Assembly: GCA_041652255.1 (NCBI GenBank)
Contig: JBAZHT010000035.1
Location: 1 to 18,116 of the forward strand
Length of the DNA: 18,116 nucleotides
Direction: 5' to 3'
From: DMER64 sp041652255
GTDB lineage: Bacteria > Bacteroidota > Bacteroidia > Bacteroidales > UBA932
The position numbers were made by a program, and so were the translations under genes. The notes beneath the pieces are model-generated. The model worked only from the letters and a program-made list of their open reading frames with translations. It did not search any database and was not told the origin of the DNA. Of the stretch, positions 1 to 6,608 are shown one piece after another (positions within the stretch are counted from its first letter, which is position 1; the number at the start of each line of letters is the position of its first letter).

Positions 1-32
1 CTGGGAAAGCTCCGGATCCGGAAAAGGACAAT

Positions 33-57
33 AAAATTGTCTGATCGGACAATTTTT
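33..57. terminator. Hairpin terminator, probably bidirectional
   Basis: A perfect 9-bp stem (AAAATTGTC / GACAATTTT) encloses a 6-base loop and runs into T residues on the plus strand and, by symmetry, on the minus strand. It probably ends transcription of a gene lying left of the window. No coding sequence is visible between it and the tRNA terminator. Confidence 0.6.
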
Positions 58-69
58 ACGCTCATAATC

Positions 70-112
70 AAAAAAAGTCCCCCTGCCGTTTTCTTGGACA
101 GGGGGCTTTTCA
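70..112 (-). terminator. Rho-independent terminator of the tRNA-Lys gene
   Basis: Read on the minus strand, a GC-rich stem (GCCCCCTG / CAGGGGG, with a one-base bulge) is followed by a run of seven or so T residues. It starts three bases after the tRNA 3' end, which is the expected place for a terminator of a single-gene tRNA transcript. Confidence 0.8.
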
Positions 113-114
113 AG

Positions 115-187
115 TGATCCGTCTGGGGTTCGAACCCAGGACCCCAACATTAAAAGTGTTGTGCTCTACCAGCTGAGCTAACGAATC
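115..187 (-). tRNA. tRNA-Lys (anticodon TTT)
   Basis: On the minus strand the 73 bases fold as a full cloverleaf. The acceptor stem is GATTCGT paired with ACGGATC (one T-G wobble), with discriminator base A. The D-arm holds TAGCTCAGCTGGTAGAGCA, the anticodon stem is CAACA/TGTTG around loop CTTTTAA, and the T-arm contains GGTTCGAACCC. The anticodon TTT lies at 152-154 and reads AAA/AAG lysine codons. The CCA end is not encoded, so it must be added after transcription. The gene stands alone, with its own promoter and terminator. Confidence 0.97.
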
Positions 188-197
188 AAATGGGGTG

Positions 198-228
198 CAA
201 AAGTAGCCATAAATTTTTTATCTGCAAA
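198..228 (-). promoter_or_regulatory. Bacteroides-type promoter of tRNA-Lys
   Basis: On the minus strand TTTG (225-228) is separated by exactly 19 bases from TACTTTTG (198-205). This matches the known Bacteroidetes primary sigma consensus, a -33 TTTG and a -7 TAnnTTTG. The tRNA begins 10 bases downstream of the -7 element, so transcription would start at or just before the mature 5' end. Confidence 0.8.
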
Positions 229-275
229 AATTAGTCTATTTTTTTCTAAATTCGCTTTTTACAACAACCGTATTT

Positions 276-1082
276 ATGGTACTTCTGGAAGTTTGCTGTA
301 CCGGAATTGAAAGCGCCCTGAACGTGCTTCAGGAAGGCGCCCACCGCGTTGAACTCTGTTCTGTACTGGAATGCGGCGGCCTCACCCCTGCCTGGCTCTC
401 CCGCCTGCGCGAACGCCCTTCTGTTGCCCGGCTTAGCGAACACCCTTCCGTTGCCCGGCTTAGCGAACACCCTTCCGTTGCCCCATGCGCATTGCCCGGA
501 GCACCCGCATCTGACGCGGAAAACCGGCGCATTGATCTTTTATCGCACGCGCACGTGCTGATCCGTTGCCGTCCCGGCGATTTTTGTTATTCACAGGCCG
601 AGGTGGATGAAATGTGCCGAAGCATACGCCTGTGCCGGGAAGCCCGAGTCAAAGGTGTGGTCATTGGAGCCCTCACGCCCGCGGGTGATCCGGATCTGCC
701 AGCCCTTCGAAAAATGATCCACGTGGCCACCGGCCAGTCTGATTCCCTGGATACTACCGATTCCGAATACGTGCTTACCCTTGTCTTTCACCGCGCCTTC
801 GATGAGTGCCGGGATCCCTTTGCTGCCCTGGAACAAATCATCAGCATGGGCTTTCATGCCCTGCTGACCTCCGGCCAGGCCCCAAATGCCGAACAAGGTA
901 TCCCCATGCTGAAAAAGTTGGTAGAACAGGCCGCCAATCGCATAGACATCATGGCCGGCAAAGGCGTCACCGTAGACAACGTTGCCCGCATCATCCGGGA
1001 AACCGGTGTACCTGCCGTGCACCTGTCTGAGAGAGAAGGCATCTTCAAGCTGCTGCGCCACATTCAAAATGCAAATTCCTAA
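276..1082 (+). CDS. cutC: CutC-family copper homeostasis protein with repeat insertion
   Basis: This is a TIM-barrel protein of the CutC family, linked to copper handling in the cytoplasm; the biochemical role is not well settled. Family signatures are the N-terminal LLEVCCTGIESAL, HRVELCSVLECGGLTP, RPGDFCYS, VFHRAFDECRDP, LLTSGQ and IDIMAGKGV. Compared with E. coli CutC from memory, three things are odd. About 35 extra residues sit between GGLTP and the IRCRPGDF strand, partly made of a tandem SEHPSVARL repeat. A short insertion precedes VFHRAFD. The C-terminus is shortened by roughly 35 residues after AVHLS. The start ATG follows an AT-rich leader without a Shine-Dalgarno; TAAATTCG at 247-254 is one base off a -7 element but has no clear -33. 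The lipoprotein gene follows after 19 bp and is probably co-transcribed. Confidence 0.9.
   Translation: MVLLEVCCTGIESALNVLQEGAHRVELCSVLECGGLTPAWLSRLRERPSVARLSEHPSVARLSEHPSVAPCALPGAPASDAENRRIDLLSHAHVLIRCRPGDFCYSQAEVDEMCRSIRLCREARVKGVVIGALTPAGDPDLPALRKMIHVATGQSDSLDTTDSEYVLTLVFHRAFDECRDPFAALEQIISMGFHALLTSGQAPNAEQGIPMLKKLVEQAANRIDIMAGKGVTVDNVARIIRETGVPAVHLSEREGIFKLLRHIQNANS
410..483 (+). repeat. 27-bp in-frame tandem repeat inside cutC (about 2.7 copies)
   Basis: Two full 27-bp units (410-436, 437-463) and a 20-base partial unit (464-483) run head to tail. Units 1 and 2 differ at two positions; the partial unit matches unit 2. Translated, they give the nine-residue period SEHPSVARL (the first copy begins RERPSVARL). 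The array sits in a loop between the first helix and second strand of the barrel. Confidence 0.9.
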
Positions 1083-1101
1083 TTATTTGATATTCTGATA
1101 T

Positions 1102-3414
1102 ATGAAAATTTTAAAAAATAAAGTGGCGCGGCAGCTTGAAGATGCCTCAGTCCTGCGCGCCGCACAGACCTGCATCCTCCTGCTGACATCACTTCTGCTG
1201 TTCACATCCTGCAGTACGTTTACACAAAAGCAGGCACTGGAATACCTGTATGAATATATGCCGCTGAATGACAGGGCGGAACAGAGCCGTGAGTATTTCC
1301 AACAGGCAGTTAGCCAGGCTTTCCGGACTAAGGATATGCCCTGGGGAGAGGCCATTCCGGAGGATCTGTTCAAGCATTACGTGTTGCCGCCCAGGGTGAA
1401 TAACGAGTACCTGGACAATGCGCGCCAGGAGTTTTATCAGGAACTGTACCCCCGGGTAAAGGATCTGAACATGTACGATGCGGTTTTGGAGGTGAACCAT
1501 TGGTGCCGTGAGAAAGTGGAGTACAGGCCCACGGACATCAGGACCTCGGCGCCGCTTCAGACTGTGGCACGCGGCTACGGACGCTGCGGGGAGGAATCGG
1601 TAGTGGCCGTCTCGGCATTAAGAAGCATCGGCATTCCCGCCCGCCAGGTTTACGCCCCGCGCTGGTCGCACACCAACGACAATCATGCCTGGGTCGAGGT
1701 TTGGGTGGACGGACGGTGGTATTACCTGGGCGCCTGCGAGCCCGAGCCCGAGCTGGATAGGGGCTGGTTTACGGACGAGGCTTCACGCGCCATGCTCATC
1801 CACACGTTCGTGCCCGGCGACCTGCGCGGAAACGGTGATGAACGGCGGACATCTTACGGGGAGGAAATCCTGTCTTTCAACGGGTTGTACACAGAGTTGA
1901 ACCTTCTGGAGCGGTATGCCCCGGTCAAAAAAGCGGTGGTGCGTGTGGTGGATGCCTCCGGCCTGCCTTTGGAAGGGGTGCAGGTATCTTTTGGTCTTTA
2001 TAATTATGCCGAGTTTTACCCTCTGGCGCAGCGCCTGACCGATGGCGACGGCCTGACCTCCCTCACCACCGGGCTGGGAACGTTATTCATCGAGGCATAT
2101 TTTGAAGGGGAGCTTTTTGCTGGCGGAATTGAAGCTGCGCCTAGCGGAATTGAAGCTGTGCCTGGCGGAATTGAAGCTGTGCCTGGCGGAATTGAAGCTG
2201 TGCCTGGCGGAATTGAAGCTGTGCCTGGCGGAATTGAAGCTGTGCCTGGCGGAATTGAAGCCGTGCCTGGCGGAATTGAAGCCGTGCCTGGCGGGGTTGA
2301 AGCCGTGCCTGGCGGGCAGACTCATTGGTATGCGGCAGCGCCTTACCCGGTGCCTTCGCTTGATACCCTGACGCTGGTCCTTGACGGGGATCCCAGGCCT
2401 GTGAACGGTATGGAGGAGTATATCCTGACACCTCCCAAGGCAACCGCCTTTGACGACTCGTTGAGTACCCCTTCAAAAGCCCGGCTGGACTCTTTGTGTG
2501 CTATTGACGATTCCCTGCGCATTGCCCGCCTTAAAAGCCTGCCACCGGGACATACTTCAACATTTCTGAACAGCATCCCGGCCGGATCCGAACGTGAAAC
2601 AGCAGCCCGCCTGGTTGCCATGCTCAATGAAAAAGATTTTCTGGAAGCTACTCCTGAAACCCTGAACGACTGGCTGAAAGGGATCCTGCGCCTGAAGGAT
2701 GTTTCCGACACAACTCAATTTTATTGGGATTACGTCATGAATCCCCGAATAGCTAACGAAGCGCCCCTGCCCTACAGGGAGACCCTTTGGAAGCTACTGT
2801 GTGAACATGGCATGCAGAAACCCGGCCACAACCCGGCCACACTTCAAGCCATAGACAGCATCATTAACGCATTGGAAATGGCCCCGGAACTGAACCCTCG
2901 CAACTTTCCCGTAGCACCTGCCGCAACCGCCCTTTACGGAATTGCCGATGAAACCTCCCGCGAAGTGTTGCGTGTGGCTCTTAATCGCACCGCCGGGATC
3001 CCCGCCCGGACGGAGGCATCTTGGAGATGGCGCGCCACACACCCGGATGCTAAAATCCAATATACTGCAAATCAAGCATCTGCAATTTTTGCGAACAAAA
3101 GTGGCGCGCCATCTCCAAGATGCCTCCGTCTCCACGCCACTCCGGGGCCTGATGGCACATTCCCCGCCTACGATACGGATTTTACCATACAGCGTTGGGA
3201 AAACGGAGGGTACCGTACATTGGGATTTGGGTATGAATCAGGAGGTGTAACACAGGAACAGCTTTTCAATACAGATCTTACACTTCCGGTAGGGTTATAC
3301 CGCATAGTATATGGTATCAGGGCTGATGACGGGAGTGTTCGGGTGCGGTTGGAACGCAAAAATCTCAGAGATTCTGAGCAAGAAACCGCAAGCGAAATAT
3401 TCAAAATTCAGTAG
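1102..3414 (+). CDS. Transglutaminase-fold lipoprotein with internal repeats
   Basis: A 770-residue exported lipoprotein. A signal peptide ends in lipobox LFTSC (Cys37). Residues about 130-225 are a transglutaminase/protease-like domain with Cys162 in GRCGEES, His195 in NDNHAWVEV and an acidic residue in GACEPEPELD, so the triad appears intact. Next comes an Ig-like domain (VRVVDASGLPLEGVQV) whose hairpin is replaced by nine GGIEAVP-type repeats (DNA 2122-2310). The C-terminal half resembles the second half of Bacteroides transglutaminase-like lipoproteins (RTAGIPAR, then a final beta-rich part). A 30-bp inverted repeat (3009-3130) interrupts the GIPAR region, and a diverged copy of one arm lies in the signal peptide n-region. 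It likely acts at the cell envelope on peptide or peptidoglycan amide bonds; the substrate is unknown. It lies 19 bp downstream of cutC. Confidence 0.85.
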   Translation: MKILKNKVARQLEDASVLRAAQTCILLLTSLLLFTSCSTFTQKQALEYLYEYMPLNDRAEQSREYFQQAVSQAFRTKDMPWGEAIPEDLFKHYVLPPRVNNEYLDNARQEFYQELYPRVKDLNMYDAVLEVNHWCREKVEYRPTDIRTSAPLQTVARGYGRCGEESVVAVSALRSIGIPARQVYAPRWSHTNDNHAWVEVWVDGRWYYLGACEPEPELDRGWFTDEASRAMLIHTFVPGDLRGNGDERRTSYGEEILSFNGLYTELNLLERYAPVKKAVVRVVDASGLPLEGVQVSFGLYNYAEFYPLAQRLTDGDGLTSLTTGLGTLFIEAYFEGELFAGGIEAAPSGIEAVPGGIEAVPGGIEAVPGGIEAVPGGIEAVPGGIEAVPGGIEAVPGGVEAVPGGQTHWYAAAPYPVPSLDTLTLVLDGDPRPVNGMEEYILTPPKATAFDDSLSTPSKARLDSLCAIDDSLRIARLKSLPPGHTSTFLNSIPAGSERETAARLVAMLNEKDFLEATPETLNDWLKGILRLKDVSDTTQFYWDYVMNPRIANEAPLPYRETLWKLLCEHGMQKPGHNPATLQAIDSIINALEMAPELNPRNFPVAPAATALYGIADETSREVLRVALNRTAGIPARTEASWRWRATHPDAKIQYTANQASAIFANKSGAPSPRCLRLHATPGPDGTFPAYDTDFTIQRWENGGYRTLGFGYESGGVTQEQLFNTDLTLPVGLYRIVYGIRADDGSVRVRLERKNLRDSEQETASEIFKIQ
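1123..1152 (+). repeat. Diverged copy of the 30-bp repeat arm in the signal peptide n-region
   Basis: These 30 bases match the right arm of the inverted repeat at 3101-3130 at 25 of 30 positions, and the match continues upstream as AAAG. Here the sequence is read as VARQLEDASV; at 3101-3130 the same DNA is read in another frame. It lengthens the hydrophilic n-region of the lipoprotein signal peptide. Confidence 0.7.
2122..2310 (+). repeat. 21-bp in-frame tandem repeat, 9 copies
   Basis: Nine head-to-tail 21-bp units encode GGIEAAP, SGIEAVP, six GGIEAVP and GGVEAVP. Units 3-6 (2164-2247) are identical in DNA. Units 7 and 8 share one silent change (GCT to GCC), and the outer units are the diverged ones, the pattern expected of recent expansion from the middle. 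The array replaces a loop in the Ig-like domain after the transglutaminase domain. Confidence 0.97.
3009..3130. repeat. Palindromic element: perfect 30-bp inverted repeat, 62-bp loop, inside a CDS
   Basis: Bases 3009-3038 and 3101-3130 are exact reverse complements over 30 positions. The 62-base loop holds a further 5-bp pairing (GATGC 3046-3050, GCATC 3076-3080). The reading frame stays open through the whole 122 bp and encodes TEASWRWRATH in the left arm and SGAPSPRCLRL in the right arm. The element lies between GIPAR and the final beta-rich domain of the transglutaminase lipoprotein. It resembles the in-gene palindromic elements known from Rickettsia, by analogy only. Confidence 0.9.
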
Positions 3415-3468
3415 ATCAGTCAATTAAGACTCAGAGGAAAAATCCATTGCGCAGAATCTCTGAGATTT
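3360..3468. repeat. Inverted repeat joining the 3' ends of two convergent genes
   Basis: A 17-bp perfect inverted pair, 3360-3376 and 3452-3468, extends to 22 bp with one mismatch (3360-3381 with 3447-3468). Each arm is itself nearly palindromic (AATCTCAGAGATT). Arm 1 lies in the last codons of the transglutaminase lipoprotein and arm 2 in the last codons of the acyltransferase. Only 9 bp separate the two genes, and no ordinary T-tailed terminator is seen, so this large hairpin may end both transcripts. Confidence 0.8.
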
Positions 3469-4644
3469 CAGCGGGTGGGCATAGATACCTAAAAAGATTT
3501 CCCGGGCTCTTTTCATTTCGTTCGGGGATAGGCTGTCTGAGTAGATAGCCGATTGGGGCAAAAATTCACGTAAAGGAGTATGGGCACCTGACTCCAGGAA
3601 GAGTTTTTCCATACGTTTGATAAATGCACTTCTGTATTCTGCGGTGTAGTGATCGCTAAACCGTGTTGTACCATGCAACAGGTCATATGCTACGTAGTTT
3701 GAAGGAAAATACTTGTAGTTGCTGGTAATCTGAGTATCGATCAGGTCGCAGACCCGTCCGGAAAATGTGGCAAAATCATCTCCCCTGTAAGGTTCAAGTT
3801 GTTCCCGTGTAATTGGATCACCTACAGAAATGTGAACCCGGCCTTTGTATTGCGTGACACCCGTCAATATGCTGTTCAGATCCTCTCCTTCTTCCTTTTC
3901 ATAAGTTTCTCCTTTCGACAAAGCCAGCAGTTCGCGGGTTTTTAAATAATCACAAGGCTCGTATTCGTAAGACATGGTAACCGGAACGATGTTCAATGAA
4001 GCATAGTTGTCAATCGGATTCTTACGGGACCCGCTCATGGCCATCATTTTAACGAGGGCCTGGGAGGTCTTGTCCATTCCGTCTTTCGTACGGCCGTTGC
4101 GTTGAGCTATCCAGCAGGAAATCCCTTCCCTGACACAGCTGCGAATAAATTCACTGAGTATGGTTGAATTCTTGAATAAGACCCGCTTATTTCCCTTGCG
4201 TACTACCTTAAACATTTTGTTGGAACGGGCTATGTCTTCTGCCAGTTGATTGATCAGTAAATTGTCTCCGTATGTGATCATACTGGTAGGCAGATTGTTG
4301 TATACAAATACCATTTGCAACAGGGAAGAATCCAGGATGATGTCACGATGGTTTGATATATACAGGTATCCTTTGTCCCGTATGATCCGGGGACTGAAAT
4401 CATAAGTAAATTGTTCCATTGTCGTCCGGATGACACGTTCATTGAAAGCGTACATCCATTCCATCTGGAACTGAAAGACGGTTTTTATTTTAAGGATCTT
4501 ACCAATAGCTTCTTCCGGAGTAATCCCCGGAAATATGATCCCGGCTACAAGCGGAAAATACCTATGGGCTGCAATTCGTTGCATGGCCCCGGGTATTTCT
4601 TTATCTGTATAGGGTCTTAAATGTTCTGGAAAATCTTCAATCAC
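3424..4644 (-). CDS. PlsC-like glycerol acyltransferase family protein
   Basis: A 406-residue protein resembling Bacteroidetes 1-acylglycerol-phosphate acyltransferase-type proteins, which move an acyl chain from a thioester to a lysolipid or similar acceptor at the membrane. It shows the block I motif ISNHRDIILDSS (His99), a block like GISCWIAQRNGRTKDG (residues about 174-189) where the family usually has QREGR, and IVPVTMSYEYEPCD. There is no clear transmembrane segment, so it is probably peripheral. Asn183 sits where I expect a Glu, which may alter or remove activity. It is the last gene of the ketosynthase operon, separated from the half-ketosynthase gene by a 128-bp gap with 22-bp repeats. 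Its 3' end carries one arm of the inverted repeat shared with the convergent gene. Confidence 0.8.
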   Translation of the reverse strand: MIEDFPEHLRPYTDKEIPGAMQRIAAHRYFPLVAGIIFPGITPEEAIGKILKIKTVFQFQMEWMYAFNERVIRTTMEQFTYDFSPRIIRDKGYLYISNHRDIILDSSLLQMVFVYNNLPTSMITYGDNLLINQLAEDIARSNKMFKVVRKGNKRVLFKNSTILSEFIRSCVREGISCWIAQRNGRTKDGMDKTSQALVKMMAMSGSRKNPIDNYASLNIVPVTMSYEYEPCDYLKTRELLALSKGETYEKEEGEDLNSILTGVTQYKGRVHISVGDPITREQLEPYRGDDFATFSGRVCDLIDTQITSNYKYFPSNYVAYDLLHGTTRFSDHYTAEYRSAFIKRMEKLFLESGAHTPLREFLPQSAIYSDSLSPNEMKRAREIFLGIYAHPLKSQRFCAMDFSSES

Positions 4645-4671
4645 AATAATTCCGTTAATTCAACAATAATC

Positions 4672-4736
4672 GTTCTGTGGCAATCCGGCACTAGTTCTGT
4701 GGCAATCCGGCACTAGTTCTGTGGCAATCCGGTACT
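4672..4736. repeat. 22-bp direct tandem repeat, 3 copies, intergenic
   Basis: Three head-to-tail copies at 4672-4693, 4694-4715 and 4716-4736 share the core TTCTGTGGCAATCCGGCACT (the last has TACT). The first two are identical. The unit is not a multiple of three and lies in the 128-bp gap upstream of the acyltransferase gene, so it would sit in its 5' leader or promoter. The rest of the gap shows nothing recognisable. Confidence 0.92.
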
Positions 4737-4772
4737 CAATCTCCCACAAAATCAATACCACATTAAACAATA

Positions 4773-5408
4773 TCAATAGATCCGTAACATTTCAATGCAA
4801 AAACGCTCTTCCCGCAGATCGTAATCTATCAGGAAATTTTCTGAAGGCCTTTCAAGTAAACACAATAACGAGGATACATACCCTCCGTAACATTCCACAT
4901 ACCCGGCCAGCAAAGTATTCAATCCGGGGTCAGTCTCAAAAATGCCAAAACAAGTTTTGAAAAACTGTTCATATATAAACCCGTCGGAAAGATAGATGCC
5001 CGTTTCACCGGATATTTTATGTCTGCATGAAATACTGCTTAATATTGCATTGGGGATCACCCGTTCGTAGGCTCTTTCGTTAACTGTCAATCCCTCAATA
5101 ACACGGACCAACGTGTAATCGGCACCCAGACACCCCGAACGCGAATGAATAAGTAACCCCATATTGGGCTTATCCTGTTCCACATCGTACTTGTTGTGGC
5201 GCATCAGCAACTCGGCCGTAATAAAGCCAAGTTTGCTATAATCATCCATATTATTGTAGTCGTGGTAATTGACATTCAATTGTGTGTACACGTTATCCAG
5301 ATCTTCTCCCACATTGTGTCCCATCATGAATTTTTCAAGTTCAGGAAGACGTTCTCCGTCCACAATTACTGAATGGTTTGTGATCCTGCAATAAGATTTA
5401 ATAATCAT
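4773..5408 (-). CDS. Half-size ketosynthase-like (3-oxoacyl-ACP synthase-like) protein
   Basis: A 211-residue protein that I place, from family memory, with short Bacteroidetes proteins annotated as 3-oxoacyl-ACP synthases found beside a full ketosynthase. Supporting segments are MDDYSKLGFITAELLM (residues about 54-69), like the ketosynthase KLGxxAAExLL helix, and RVIPNAILSSISCRHKISGE (about 116-135), like the TLPNIVIGEICIRHKIKGE-type strand and helix. It has no active-site Cys-His-His set and is about half a ketosynthase in length, so it probably partners or scaffolds the neighbouring protein rather than condensing acyl chains itself. Its ATG lies 3 bp after the stop of the upstream ketosynthase gene, which implies translational coupling. 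Confidence 0.65.
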   Translation of the reverse strand: MIIKSYCRITNHSVIVDGERLPELEKFMMGHNVGEDLDNVYTQLNVNYHDYNNMDDYSKLGFITAELLMRHNKYDVEQDKPNMGLLIHSRSGCLGADYTLVRVIEGLTVNERAYERVIPNAILSSISCRHKISGETGIYLSDGFIYEQFFKTCFGIFETDPGLNTLLAGYVECYGGYVSSLLCLLERPSENFLIDYDLREERFCIEMLRIY

Positions 5409-5411
5409 AAC

Positions 5412-6608
5412 CTACCTTTCTTTGGTAAATAAGGCCACTGCATTAACTCCTCCAAATCCCATTGAAACGTTCAGAAAACTGTTTTTCCGGCACGACTCCA
5501 CCTGGGTAACAATATGTATTTTACCGGGTGCGTCCTTTCTTTGATACCCCAGGGTGGGTAATATTTCTTCATTCTCCAGGGATTTGGCTCCCAACACACT
5601 GTTCATTAAACTGGTAGAACCGGAACTGTGTCCGAAATTCCCTTCGAAACAATTCATCGGCACTTTACGCAATCCGCTCTTTTCCAATACCGTAAGAACC
5701 ATTTGATCGTAACTCTTTAGTCCTACTCCGTGCACGTTTATGAAAGACAGGTTCCGGACATACGCTTCTTCCATTACTGTATGCAAAGCCCGTTGAAGGG
5801 CTTTCCCTTCCGGATGAGGTTTTTTGGCGTAACAGGGATCGTTAGTCACAACACCTCTTACGAATTTTATCACAGCCGGCAAATGAAGATCCTTCCTGTC
5901 TTTGCGGTATCTTTCCTCACTCATATAAATAGCACAGGAAGCCGATTCACCCGGATTTGTTCCGTCGTATGTATTGTCAAAAGGCCGTACAAAATGTTCA
6001 GATACAAGTCCTGCACTCCGTAATAAGGTAATGGTAAACATACTGATCAGTTCCACACCTATAACGACTGCAAAATCGTAAGGACTGCCTTTGCACAGTA
6101 ACCGGTTGGCTACTATCTGGGCCTGTAGACCGGATAAAGACGAATTCATTACCACGTAAGGTTTTCCGGGTAATTTCAATTCATCCATCATCCGTTGCGC
6201 TACGTGCCAGGGATATAGTCTGGGCCGGGTAGTATGATCTGTCAGTTCCCTGTATGAATCCACGTCTCCCTTGGTTGTACAAAAGACAAATGCCACCCGG
6301 CGGCTGGATAAGATATCGTTACGGTATTGATTCGGAACTGTATTGGATACGGCCGATTCAAAAACAGCAGACATTGCCTGACGGTAACGGGACATAGCAT
6401 GTGTACGCGCCCCGCAATAGGGAGCCGCAAGGGCTTCCAGATCCCGTGGACTTAAAAGGGCAGCTTTTATAGGCTCTGGCATACCCCGGAATCCGGCCTG
6501 AAATTGTCTGATTCCGCTATAACCGGCTTTAACAGCCTGGTAATTTTCCTCAGTGGTGGCTCCCAGAGGAGATATGATCCCGTCACCAATTTTATACATC
6601 ATATTCAT
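5412..6608 (-). CDS. Ketosynthase-fold protein lacking the catalytic cysteine
   Basis: A 398-residue beta-ketoacyl synthase fold (thiolase superfamily). The N-terminal GDGIISPLGATTEENYQAVK is typical of ketosynthases. The nucleophile elbow reads VVMNSSLSGLQAQ, with Ser157 where the active-site Cys belongs (TCT codon at 6138-6140). The first catalytic His is kept (NVHGVG, His293) and so is the second (NFGHSSG, His327), but the conserved Lys just before it is Glu322. The protein therefore cannot condense in the usual way; it may be a chain-length-factor-like partner, a decarboxylase or a binding protein. The start is uncertain: Met1 at 6608, Met3 at 6602 or Met4 at 6599, and a -7-like element abuts Met1. 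It is the first gene of an operon with the half-ketosynthase and acyltransferase. Confidence 0.82.
   Translation of the reverse strand: MNMMYKIGDGIISPLGATTEENYQAVKAGYSGIRQFQAGFRGMPEPIKAALLSPRDLEALAAPYCGARTHAMSRYRQAMSAVFESAVSNTVPNQYRNDILSSRRVAFVFCTTKGDVDSYRELTDHTTRPRLYPWHVAQRMMDELKLPGKPYVVMNSSLSGLQAQIVANRLLCKGSPYDFAVVIGVELISMFTITLLRSAGLVSEHFVRPFDNTYDGTNPGESASCAIYMSEERYRKDRKDLHLPAVIKFVRGVVTNDPCYAKKPHPEGKALQRALHTVMEEAYVRNLSFINVHGVGLKSYDQMVLTVLEKSGLRKVPMNCFEGNFGHSSGSTSLMNSVLGAKSLENEEILPTLGYQRKDAPGKIHIVTQVESCRKNSFLNVSMGFGGVNAVALFTKER

Noticed and set aside
11..22. TCCGGATCCGGA palindrome at the window edge
   Set aside because: A single 12-bp palindrome without context; nothing more can be said without upstream sequence.
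1951..1960. GATGCCTCCG, a 10-base match to the palindromic arm
   Set aside because: It encodes the conserved VVDASG motif of the Ig-like domain and the match does not extend, so it is likely chance.
2083..2476. Long repetitive open frames on both strands across the 21-bp array
   Set aside because: They are shadows of the tandem repeat, which has no stops in several frames. The transglutaminase lipoprotein frame alone has domain matches on both sides.
2942..3250. Open frames of 102-113 codons over the palindromic element (plus and minus)
   Set aside because: They arise from the inverted repeat lying in an open region. The host gene frame is supported on both sides, though such small frames may be annotated as genes elsewhere.
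4672..4736. Possible CRISPR array
   Set aside because: The copies are directly adjacent with no spacers and there are only three of them.
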